From positions 1 through 5,552 of the forward strand of contig JALZWD010000185.1 in the NCBI GenBank assembly GCA_023300365.1: a stretch of 5,552 bases of DNA, given 5' to 3'. Of this stretch, positions 1 to 5,552 are shown piece after piece. This stretch comes from Flavimaricola sp. (GTDB lineage: Bacteria; Pseudomonadota; Alphaproteobacteria; Rhodobacterales; Rhodobacteraceae). The position numbers and the translations under genes are program-made. The notes below the pieces were generated by a model that saw only the letters and a program-made list of their open reading frames with translations, was not told where the DNA came from and did not search any database. Numbering within the stretch: position 1 is the first letter of the stretch; each line of letters starts with the position of its first letter.

Positions 1-888
1 GTCGCGCTTACGTACATGACCACAGGTGCCGCGGCCTCCGCCATCTCGGGTGGGGTAGGGGACGGACCCGCACTTTTGGCCCGTGTCGCCATTCTCCTGG
101 TGGCATTTGGCATCTATCTCTTTGTCTCGCGCGGCAACCCACAAAGCGCCAAACCCCTTGGCATCGCCGCCGCCATCGCCGTGATTGCCATGGTGGTCAT
201 CGACTTTGGCCTTGGGGCCAACGATGGGCTGTCAAACAGCGGCGATAGCATGGGCAAAGCTTTCCTCAACACGCTCACCGTTGTGATCCCCGCCACCATC
301 ATCCCGATCCTGATCGCGGCCTTCGCCGCCTATGCACTCGCATGGATGGATTTTCCCGGCCGCGCGCTGCTGATCGCCGCTGTGGTGGGGCTTTTGGTGG
401 TGCCATTGCAACTGGCGCTTATCCCGCTGTTGTCGCTGCACAACGATATCGGCATCGGCAAAGGCTATCTCGGCGTTTGGCTGGCGCACACGGGCTTCGG
501 CCTGCCACTCGCGATCTATCTGCTGCGCAATTACATGGTTGGCCTGCCCAAAGACATCATTGAAAACGCCAAGGTGGACGGCGCGACAGATTTTCAAATC
601 TTCACCAAAATTATCCTGCCGCTGTCTTTCCCCGCACTCGCCAGCTTCGCAATCTTCCAGTTCTTGTGGACATGGAACGATCTGCTGGTGTCGCTCGTCT
701 TTTTGATCGACAGCTCCGGCCAAACCACCGTGATGACAAAACAAATCGTCGAACTCTTGGGCACACGTGGCGGCGATTGGGAAATTCTCGCCACCGCGGC
801 TTTCGTGTCTATCGCCGTGCCGCTCGCGGTTTTCTTCGCAATGCAAAAATATCTGGTGCGCGGGCTTCTCGCGGGCTCTGTTAAGTAA
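1..888 (+). CDS. aglG: Alpha-glucoside ABC transporter permease AglG (5' end cut by window edge)
   Basis: Inner-membrane permease subunit that would pair with AglF and the ATPase AglK to import alpha-glucosides (sucrose, maltose, trehalose type). Numbering residues from the ATG at 16, the MalG-like core starts near residue 84 with the FLNTLTVVIPATIIP helix. It continues with helices at about 116-140, 152-171, 203-228 and 256-278. The cytoplasmic EAA loop that docks the ATPase is at 181-202 (IENAKVDGA, then KIILP). The C-terminus VRGLLAGSVK is typical of AglG. Two further hydrophobic segments, about 20-38 and 47-65, precede the core. The reading frame is open to base 1 and no Shine-Dalgarno sequence precedes the ATG at 16, so the start is probably off the window; AglG proteins are usually nearer 380 residues as I recall them. 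AglA starts 11 nt after the stop. Family call is firm; the N-terminus is not resolved. Confidence 0.9.
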   Translation, partial: VALTYMTTGAAASAISGGVGDGPALLARVAILLVAFGIYLFVSRGNPQSAKPLGIAAAIAVIAMVVIDFGLGANDGLSNSGDSMGKAFLNTLTVVIPATIIPILIAAFAAYALAWMDFPGRALLIAAVVGLLVVPLQLALIPLLSLHNDIGIGKGYLGVWLAHTGFGLPLAIYLLRNYMVGLPKDIIENAKVDGATDFQIFTKIILPLSFPALASFAIFQFLWTWNDLLVSLVFLIDSSGQTTVMTKQIVELLGTRGGDWEILATAAFVSIAVPLAVFFAMQKYLVRGLLAGSVK

Positions 889-890
889 GG
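886..890 (+). promoter_or_regulatory. Ribosome binding site of aglA overlapping the aglG stop codon
   Basis: TAAGG, whose first three bases are the aglG stop codon, lies 9 nt before the ATG at 900. The AAGG core is a weak Shine-Dalgarno match at acceptable spacing. It supports the start at 900 and suggests translational coupling, since ribosomes ending aglG stop on the aglA binding site. Confidence 0.55.
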
Positions 891-899
891 TTATTCCCA

Positions 900-2540
900 A
901 TGAACGCTGTATCCCCCACCCTTAAATCATCCTCCGCCCTCGATGCCGATTGGTGGCGCGGTGCGGTGATCTATCAGATCTACCCGCGCAGTTACCAAGA
1001 CAGCAACGGCGACGGCATAGGCGATCTTGCCGGCATCGTTCAACGGCTTGACTACATTGCATCACTGGGTGTCGATGCCATCTGGATCAGTCCGTTCTTT
1101 ACCTCACCAATGAAAGACTTCGGCTATGACGTCAGCAATTATTGCGACGTGGACCCAATGTTTGGCACACTCGCGGACTTCGACGCGGTGATCGACAAGG
1201 CCCATAGCCTTGATATCAAAGTGATGATCGATCTTGTGTTGTCACATACCTCCGACCAACACCCGTGGTTCCAAGAGTCCAAAACCCAAGGCGCCAAATC
1301 CGATTGGTACGTCTGGGCCGATGCCAAACCCGATGGCACGCCGCCCAACAACTGGCTGTCGATCTTTGGCGGCTCGGCATGGGAATGGCACGGTGGGCGG
1401 ATGCAATATTACCTGCATAATTTTCTGGCCTCACAACCTGATCTCAACTTTCACAACCCCGACGTCCAAGACGCGCTGCTGGATGTCGAACGCTTCTGGC
1501 TTAAACGTGGCGTCGATGGCTTCCGGCTCGATACCATCAACTTCTACTTTGCCGACAAGGCGCTGCGCGACAATCCGGCACTGCCCGCCGATCAACGCAA
1601 CGACACCATCGCGCCGGGCGTGAACCCCTATAATTGGCAGGACCACATCCACTCCAAGAACCAGCCCGAAAACCTTGATTTTCTCAAACGTTTCGGGGCC
1701 GAAATGGTGCCCTACGCCGCCGCCGCCGTAGGCGAAGTGGGCGATGCGCAACGCGGCCTCGAAATTATGGCCGACTACACATCGGGGGGCGACAAAGTGC
1801 AGATGTGCTATCCCTTCGAGATGCTGCAACCCGCGCGGCTTACCGCGGGCGGCTTGGGGCAAGTGTTCTCCCGGCTCAATGATCGCGCACCCGACGCATG
1901 GCCATGTTGGGCCTATTCCAACCACGACGTTGTGCGCCACCCAACCCGCTGGAACCTGTCAGATGCCGCAACGCGCGCCTATACCACGCTCTTGATGTGC
2001 CTGCGCGGCTCGGTCTGTTTGTACCAAGGCGAAGAGCTGGGCCTGCCCGAAGCGGAAGTGGCGTTTGAAGACCTCCAAGACCCCTACGGCATCCAATTCT
2101 GGCCCGAATTCAAAGGCCGCGACGGCTGCCGCACGCCGATGGTCTGGGAAAAGTCCAACACCAACGGCGGCTTTAGCAGCGGCCAAAGTTGGCTGCCGGT
2201 TGATCCCAATCACTTGGGCCGGGCAGTGGCCACCCAAGAGACCGACGCGGGCGCAATGGTGCACCACTACCGCGCGGCCATCGCGCTGCGTCATGCGCAC
2301 CCGGCATTGGCCCAAGGCACGATGGACGGCCCGCATGTTGCCGGCGATGCACTTACCTTCACACGCCAACACGACGGCGCCACCATCTTTTGTGCGGTCA
2401 ACTTGGGCGACACCCCGACAACAATCGCGATGCCCAAGGGCACATGGCGCAACATTGGCGCCAACCTCGGCGCCGCATCCCCCCAAGACACCGTTGAATT
2501 GGCCCCTTGGCAGGCCATCATTGCCCTGCGCGACGCATAG
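900..2540 (+). CDS. aglA: Alpha-glucosidase AglA (GH13 family)
   Basis: Cytoplasmic retaining alpha-glucosidase of 546 residues that would hydrolyse imported alpha-glucosides to glucose plus the leaving sugar. No signal peptide is visible. Its features follow the GH13 oligo-1,6-glucosidase/alpha-glucosidase pattern. The barrel start is GAVIYQIYPRSY (21-32), followed by a DSNGDGIGD calcium-site-like loop (34-42). Region I is DLVLSH (111-116) and region V is QPDLN (179-183). Region II is GFRLD with nucleophile Asp211, region III is VGEVGD with acid/base Glu279, and region IV is NHD with stabiliser Asp343. A beta-sandwich C-terminal domain follows from about 460. Thr212 after the nucleophile is the residue linked in this family to alpha-1,4/sucrose-type rather than alpha-1,6 preference. 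The catalytic set is complete and the length is normal. The gene sits between aglG and aglK, so it is part of the transport operon. The exact substrate cannot be read from sequence. Confidence 0.95.
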   Translation: MNAVSPTLKSSSALDADWWRGAVIYQIYPRSYQDSNGDGIGDLAGIVQRLDYIASLGVDAIWISPFFTSPMKDFGYDVSNYCDVDPMFGTLADFDAVIDKAHSLDIKVMIDLVLSHTSDQHPWFQESKTQGAKSDWYVWADAKPDGTPPNNWLSIFGGSAWEWHGGRMQYYLHNFLASQPDLNFHNPDVQDALLDVERFWLKRGVDGFRLDTINFYFADKALRDNPALPADQRNDTIAPGVNPYNWQDHIHSKNQPENLDFLKRFGAEMVPYAAAAVGEVGDAQRGLEIMADYTSGGDKVQMCYPFEMLQPARLTAGGLGQVFSRLNDRAPDAWPCWAYSNHDVVRHPTRWNLSDAATRAYTTLLMCLRGSVCLYQGEELGLPEAEVAFEDLQDPYGIQFWPEFKGRDGCRTPMVWEKSNTNGGFSSGQSWLPVDPNHLGRAVATQETDAGAMVHHYRAAIALRHAHPALAQGTMDGPHVAGDALTFTRQHDGATIFCAVNLGDTPTTIAMPKGTWRNIGANLGAASPQDTVELAPWQAIIALRDA

Positions 2541-2551
2541 TTTTTCCCAAC

Positions 2552-2555
2552 GGAG
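2552..2555 (+). promoter_or_regulatory. Ribosome binding site of aglK
   Basis: GGAG lies 6 nt before the ATG at 2562, in the 21-nt gap after aglA. It is the strongest Shine-Dalgarno match in the window and fixes the aglK start. Confidence 0.75.
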
Positions 2556-2561
2556 ACAAAA

Positions 2562-3650
2562 ATGGCAGATCTCAAGCTCACCCACGTCGCCAAAACATAT
2601 GGCGGCAGCGTCGAGGTTCTTAAAAACATCGACCTCGATATCCAAACCGGCGAGTTGATCGTGTTTGTCGGCCCCTCAGGATGCGGTAAATCCACGCTCC
2701 TTCGAATGATCGCAGGGCTTGAAAGCATCACCTCCGGCAGTCTCGAAATTGACGGACAGGTCGTCAACGATGTGCCGCCCGCCCAACGCGGCATTGCGAT
2801 GGTGTTCCAATCCTATGCGCTTTATCCGCATATGACCGTGCGCGATAACATGTCCTTTGCATTAAAACTGGCCAAGAAAACCCCCGCCGAAATTGACGCC
2901 GCGGTGACCAAAGCCGCCAAAACACTGCAACTCGAAGACTACCTCGACCGCCTCCCCAAAGCGCTTTCTGGTGGCCAGCGCCAGCGCGTCGCCATTGGTC
3001 GCTCCATCGTGCGCGATCCCAAGGTCTATCTGTTTGATGAACCGCTCTCCAACCTTGACGCGGCCCTGCGCGTCGCCACACGGATCGAAATTGCGCAACT
3101 CAAAGAAAGCATGCCCGACAGCACGATGATCTACGTGACCCACGATCAAGTCGAGGCAATGACCCTCGCCACCCGCATTGTCGTGTTGGCCAACAAAGGC
3201 ATCGCCCAAGTGGGCACACCACTCGAACTTTACGAGCGCCCCGAAAATGAGTTTGTCGCTCAATTTATCGGCTCTCCGGCGATGAACCTTTTGCCCGGCA
3301 CAATCACCAAAACCGGCAGCAAAACCACCATCGCCTTGGACAGCGGCGGCACCGCTATCTCTGCGGTCCCGACCCAAGCCTCCGATAAAGGCCTCTCGGT
3401 CAACGTTGGCGTCCGCCCCGAAGATCTGGTCGCCACCAAAGATAAACCGATCTTTGAAGGCACCGTGAACTTCACCGAAGCTTTGGGCGAAGTCACGATC
3501 CTTTACTTTGATCAAACCGAGCAGGGCGGTGCCGTCATCGGCAAACTCCCCGGCATTCATGGCGATCTGCGTGGCACAACGGTTCGGCTTGCGGCGGTCC
3601 CAGAAAAGGTTCAGATTTTTCACAAAGGAAAATCGCTTTGGTATCGCTAA
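2562..3650 (+). CDS. aglK: Alpha-glucoside ABC transporter ATP-binding protein AglK
   Basis: MalK-type ATPase of 362 residues that drives the AglF/AglG permease from the cytoplasmic face as a homodimer. All nucleotide-binding motifs are intact. They are Walker [10 protein letters not shown] (37-45), Q-loop Gln83 in [10 protein letters not shown], signature LSGGQ (135-139), Walker B VYLFDE (155-160), D-loop SNLD (163-166) and switch His194 in YVTHDQ. The C-terminal third (about 240-356) has the TOBE/regulatory fold of the CUT1 sugar ATPases, including GVRPEDL (283-289). Length is normal for MalK/AglK/UgpC proteins. Taken alone it could serve other CUT1 transporters, as these ATPases are often shared. 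Position directly behind aglG-aglA makes AglK the best name. A good GGAG site precedes it. The stop is followed after 17 nt by the aldolase gene on the same strand. Confidence 0.95.
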   Translation: MADLKLTHVAKTYGGSVEVLKNIDLDIQTGELIVFVGPSGCGKSTLLRMIAGLESITSGSLEIDGQVVNDVPPAQRGIAMVFQSYALYPHMTVRDNMSFALKLAKKTPAEIDAAVTKAAKTLQLEDYLDRLPKALSGGQRQRVAIGRSIVRDPKVYLFDEPLSNLDAALRVATRIEIAQLKESMPDSTMIYVTHDQVEAMTLATRIVVLANKGIAQVGTPLELYERPENEFVAQFIGSPAMNLLPGTITKTGSKTTIALDSGGTAISAVPTQASDKGLSVNVGVRPEDLVATKDKPIFEGTVNFTEALGEVTILYFDQTEQGGAVIGKLPGIHGDLRGTTVRLAAVPEKVQIFHKGKSLWYR

Positions 3651-3657
3651 ACGCCAG

Positions 3658-3662
3658 AAAGG
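3658..3662 (+). promoter_or_regulatory. Ribosome binding site of the HpcH/HpaI-family aldolase gene
   Basis: AAAGG sits 5 nt before the ATG at 3668 in the 17-nt gap after aglK. It supports that start and independent translation of the last gene of the operon. Confidence 0.6.
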
Positions 3663-3667
3663 TCTAA

Positions 3668-4420
3668 ATGCCCGCACCACACAACACCCTCAAAGCGGCC
3701 TTCCGAACCGGGCGTCCTACCAAAGGGGTCTGGCTTACTTTAACAAGCGCGGCGGTGGCCGAAATGGCCGGGCATTCTGGCCTCGATTGGTGCCTTATCG
3801 ACGGCGAACATGCACCCAACACGCTTCAAACGATCCAGTCTCAGCTGCAGGCCCTTGCCAGCACACCTGCCTCCGCCGTGGTCCGCTTGCCCGCCTCTGC
3901 GCCGTGGATGGCCAAGCAAGTCCTTGATCTTGGGGCGCAATCCATTTTGTTTCCGATGATCCACACGGCCCAAGACGCGGCTGACGCCGTTGCCGCCTGC
4001 CGCTATCCGCCCGCTGGCATTCGCGGTGTTGGGGCCGCCGTTAGCCGCGCAAGCGGATGGAGCCGCGACGCGGCGTATTTATCCAACGCTGATGACGAAA
4101 TCTGCGTGATCGTTCAGGCCGAAAGTCGCGCAGCCGTCGACAATATCGACGCAATCGCGGCCACTGAGGGCGTCGACTGTGTCTTCATAGGCCCTGCGGA
4201 TTTGGCCGCTGATTTGGACCATATCGGCACTCCCGGTCACCCAGAGGTCCAAGAGGCGATTGCGCATGTGATCAACCGGACAAAGGCCGCCGGAAAGGCA
4301 CCGGGTCTATTCGGCACCGATCCCAATCACTTTGATGCCCAACAAGACGCAGGCATCCAGATGTTGGCCGTGGGCACCGATAGCATTTTGCTCAACCGTG
4401 CCCTGACGGCTCTGGCCTAA
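3668..4420 (+). CDS. HpcH/HpaI-family class II pyruvate aldolase
   Basis: A 250-residue TIM-barrel aldolase of the family that includes 4-hydroxy-2-oxoheptanedioate aldolase (HpaI/HpcH) and 2-dehydro-3-deoxyglucarate aldolase (GarL). These are metal-dependent enzymes that reversibly split 2-keto-3-deoxy acids into pyruvate and an aldehyde. All the key residues are seen, each shifted by three from my recollection of E. coli HpaI numbering. They are the catalytic-base His48 in DGEHAPN, pyruvate-binding Arg73 in VVRLP, metal ligand Glu152 in QAES and metal ligand Asp178 in GPADLA. The RYPPAGIRG stretch (112-120) is also characteristic. Length is normal (about 250-265). No signal peptide is visible, so it is cytoplasmic. 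It lies 17 nt behind aglK with its own ribosome site and is likely co-transcribed. No hydroxyphenylacetate or glucarate pathway genes are visible, so those specific names are not justified. A role with sugar acids or Entner-Doudoroff-like intermediates is inference from context. Confidence 0.88.
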   Translation: MPAPHNTLKAAFRTGRPTKGVWLTLTSAAVAEMAGHSGLDWCLIDGEHAPNTLQTIQSQLQALASTPASAVVRLPASAPWMAKQVLDLGAQSILFPMIHTAQDAADAVAACRYPPAGIRGVGAAVSRASGWSRDAAYLSNADDEICVIVQAESRAAVDNIDAIAATEGVDCVFIGPADLAADLDHIGTPGHPEVQEAIAHVINRTKAAGKAPGLFGTDPNHFDAQQDAGIQMLAVGTDSILLNRALTALA

Positions 4421-4438
4421 AATCAAACCGTTGCGGCG

Positions 4439-4480
4439 TTGCGGGCGAGGCATCGGCATGAGGTGCCCATTGGCCCGTGA
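4439..4480 (+). terminator. Possible hairpin at the 3' end of the agl-aldolase transcript
   Basis: The hairpin starts 19 nt after the aldolase stop. TTGCGGGC (4439-4446) can pair with GCCCGTGA (4473-4480), giving 8 pairs of which two are G-U. After an internal loop of GA against CATTG, GGCATC (4449-4454) pairs with GGTGCC (4462-4467), giving 6 pairs with one G-U around a 7-nt loop. The wobble pairs become A-C mismatches in the opposite strand, so the fold favours plus-strand RNA. No U-tract follows, so this is not a standard Rho-independent terminator. It may mark or protect the 3' end ahead of a convergent gene. The pairing was found by eye with no energy calculation. Confidence 0.35.
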
Positions 4481-4491
4481 AACAGGCGCCC

Positions 4492-5552
4492 CTAAAACGG
4501 CCCATCCTCAAGCACACCGTCCGCCGACATCTGCGCATAAAGCAATCCCTCTCTAAGGCCGCGATCCGCGACACTTAAACGGTCCGTCGGCCACAGCCGC
4601 ATCAACGCCTGCAAAATCGCTGATCCCGACATAATCAACGCCTGCCTGTCCTTGCCAATCCGCGGATCATTGCGCCGCCCCTCAGGCCCAAGCGTCAGAT
4701 AATCGTGGATTACCGCATCAATTTGGTCGCTGGTCATCCGCAGACCATCCACCTTGGTGCGGTCGTATCTCTTAAGGCCCAAATGGCTCGCGGCCACGGT
4801 CGTGACGGTGCCGCTTGTGCCGATAATCTGAAAACCTTCGCGCTCTTGCGCCACTTCCGAGGGCGCAAAATCCGCAAGGCTCTCTTCAAAAAACCAAGAC
4901 ATAAGAGCAAAGCGCGCCGCATCATCCTCAACATCTTCAAATTGGTCGCGCAATGTCGCCACGCCCAAAGGCACCGATATCCAATCCACTACTCTTGCCG
5001 CCGCGAATGGCCCGGGGTCGGACTTAAAGCCCGAGTGCAGACGCATGATGGAATGCGGCCGCTCGCGCGCAGGCACATTGGTCAGGTCAATCCACACCAA
5101 TTCCGTCGAGCCGCCGCCAATATCAACCACCAAAAGCTGTTCTGTGCGTGTGCTCACCAATGGCGCGCATGAAATCACCGCAAGCCGCGCCTCTTCCTCG
5201 GGCGTAATCACCTCAAGCCGCAAGCCTGCGTCTTTTTTCACCGATTTAAGGAATTGCGCCCCATTCAAGGCCCGCCGCGTGGCTTCCGTCGCCACAAGCC
5301 GCATGTGCTTTACACCATGGCGCGACAGTTTTTGCCGGCAAATCCGCAATGCATTGATCGTCCGGCCCATCGACGCACGGCTTAATTTGCCCGTGGCTTC
5401 CAAGCCCTGGCCAAGCTGAACAGACTTCGAAAAGCTGTCCACAACGTGAAAGCCGCTGCCCTTCGGTTGGGCAATCAGCATCCGACAACTGTTCGTGCCC
5501 AAATCCAGCGCCGCATAAAGGCTTGCCGGATCAGGCGGTGTTGGCGCGGGGG
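4492..5552 (-). CDS. Ppx/GppA-family phosphatase (5' end cut by window edge)
   Basis: Cytoplasmic ASKHA-fold phosphatase related to exopolyphosphatase and guanosine pentaphosphate phosphohydrolase, acting on polyphosphate and/or pppGpp. About 352 codons are visible. The phosphate-1 motif ALDLGTNSCRML spans the TTG at 5502-5500, which encodes its second leucine. That TTG therefore cannot be the start, and the frame stays open to 5552. Numbering from that leucine as 1, the acidic EEEAR motif is at 102-106, phosphate-2 VVDIGGGSTEL at 125-135, GTSGTVTTVAA at 228-238 and the conserved DRGLREGLL at 313-321. The protein ends about 15 residues later, so it is the short form without the C-terminal domains of E. 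coli PPX (about 510 residues), as is usual in alphaproteobacteria. It converges on the aldolase gene with a 71-nt gap and is likely unrelated to the sugar operon. Polyphosphate versus pppGpp specificity cannot be decided from sequence. Confidence 0.93.
   Translation of the reverse strand, partial: PAPTPPDPASLYAALDLGTNSCRMLIAQPKGSGFHVVDSFSKSVQLGQGLEATGKLSRASMGRTINALRICRQKLSRHGVKHMRLVATEATRRALNGAQFLKSVKKDAGLRLEVITPEEEARLAVISCAPLVSTRTEQLLVVDIGGGSTELVWIDLTNVPARERPHSIMRLHSGFKSDPGPFAAARVVDWISVPLGVATLRDQFEDVEDDAARFALMSWFFEESLADFAPSEVAQEREGFQIIGTSGTVTTVAASHLGLKRYDRTKVDGLRMTSDQIDAVIHDYLTLGPEGRRNDPRIGKDRQALIMSGSAILQALMRLWPTDRLSVADRGLREGLLYAQMSADGVLEDGPF

Noticed and set aside
16..18. ATG at 16 as the true start of aglG
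   Set aside because: The frame is open to base 1, no Shine-Dalgarno sequence lies in the 15 bases before it, and the topology argument asks for one more helix upstream.
232..900. Long open frame antisense to aglG (about 220 codons)
   Set aside because: It lies wholly opposite a well-supported permease gene, has no recognisable domain, and its composition is that of a complement of GC-rich coding sequence.
1711..1729. Short GCC trinucleotide run in aglA
   Set aside because: It encodes a run of alanines before the VGEVGD motif. Such runs are common in GC-rich coding sequence and too short to be a notable microsatellite.
1431..1940. Open frame antisense to the middle of aglA
   Set aside because: It mirrors the catalytic core of aglA and is rich in Gly, Val and His as expected for a reverse-complement shadow. 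No family features are visible.
1959..2645. Open frame antisense across the aglA-aglK junction
   Set aside because: It overlaps two solid genes and contains no recognisable motif. It is explained by codon bias of the sense strand.
3651..3667. Possible terminator or promoter between aglK and the aldolase gene
   Set aside because: The 17-nt gap holds only a ribosome binding site. There is no inverted repeat or T-run and no room for a full promoter.
2862..3680. Open frame of about 270 codons antisense to aglK
   Set aside because: It covers the conserved ATPase motifs of aglK in reverse and resembles no protein I recognise. It is a shadow frame.
4431..4447. Tandem direct repeat TTGCGGCG / TTGCGGGCG
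   Set aside because: Only two short imperfect units. The second is used by the proposed hairpin, and nothing suggests an operator or repeat array.

Overview
The window looks like a chromosomal segment of an alphaproteobacterium, most likely a marine member of the Rhodobacterales (roseobacter-like). This rests on recognising AglG/AglA/AglK and a short Ppx/GppA protein whose sequences resemble that order, on moderately high GC, and on tight gene packing. The assignment is from memory of the families, not from a search. Almost every base is coding. No mobile element, CRISPR array, tRNA or rRNA was seen.

Left to right, the plus strand carries the distal part of an alpha-glucoside uptake and use operon. 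First is the end of aglG (inner-membrane permease, cut by the left edge), then aglA (cytoplasmic GH13 alpha-glucosidase), aglK (transport ATPase) and an HpcH/HpaI-family pyruvate aldolase. The gaps are 11, 21 and 17 nt and each of the three internal genes has its own Shine-Dalgarno sequence, so one transcript is the simplest reading. The expected upstream partners (binding protein aglE, permease aglF, regulator aglR and the promoter) would lie left of the window. A convergent gene on the minus strand, a Ppx/GppA-family phosphatase, fills the right end and is cut by the right edge. The 71 nt between the convergent genes hold a two-part hairpin whose wobble pairs favour the plus-strand RNA.

Functionally, AglF/AglG/AglK would import sucrose-, maltose- or trehalose-type sugars bound by AglE, and AglA would hydrolyse them to glucose (and fructose). 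The aldolase is not a standard part of this pathway. Its place as the last gene suggests a link to sugar-acid or Entner-Doudoroff-type carbon flow, but its substrate is unknown. The phosphatase belongs to (p)ppGpp/polyphosphate metabolism and is probably unrelated to the operon.

I see no clearly new system here. The points most worth a second look are an atypical N-terminal membrane region in AglG, the aldolase appended to the agl operon, and the hairpin at the operon's end. Both edge genes run off the window: the methionine codon at 16 and the TTG at 5502 are probably not true starts.
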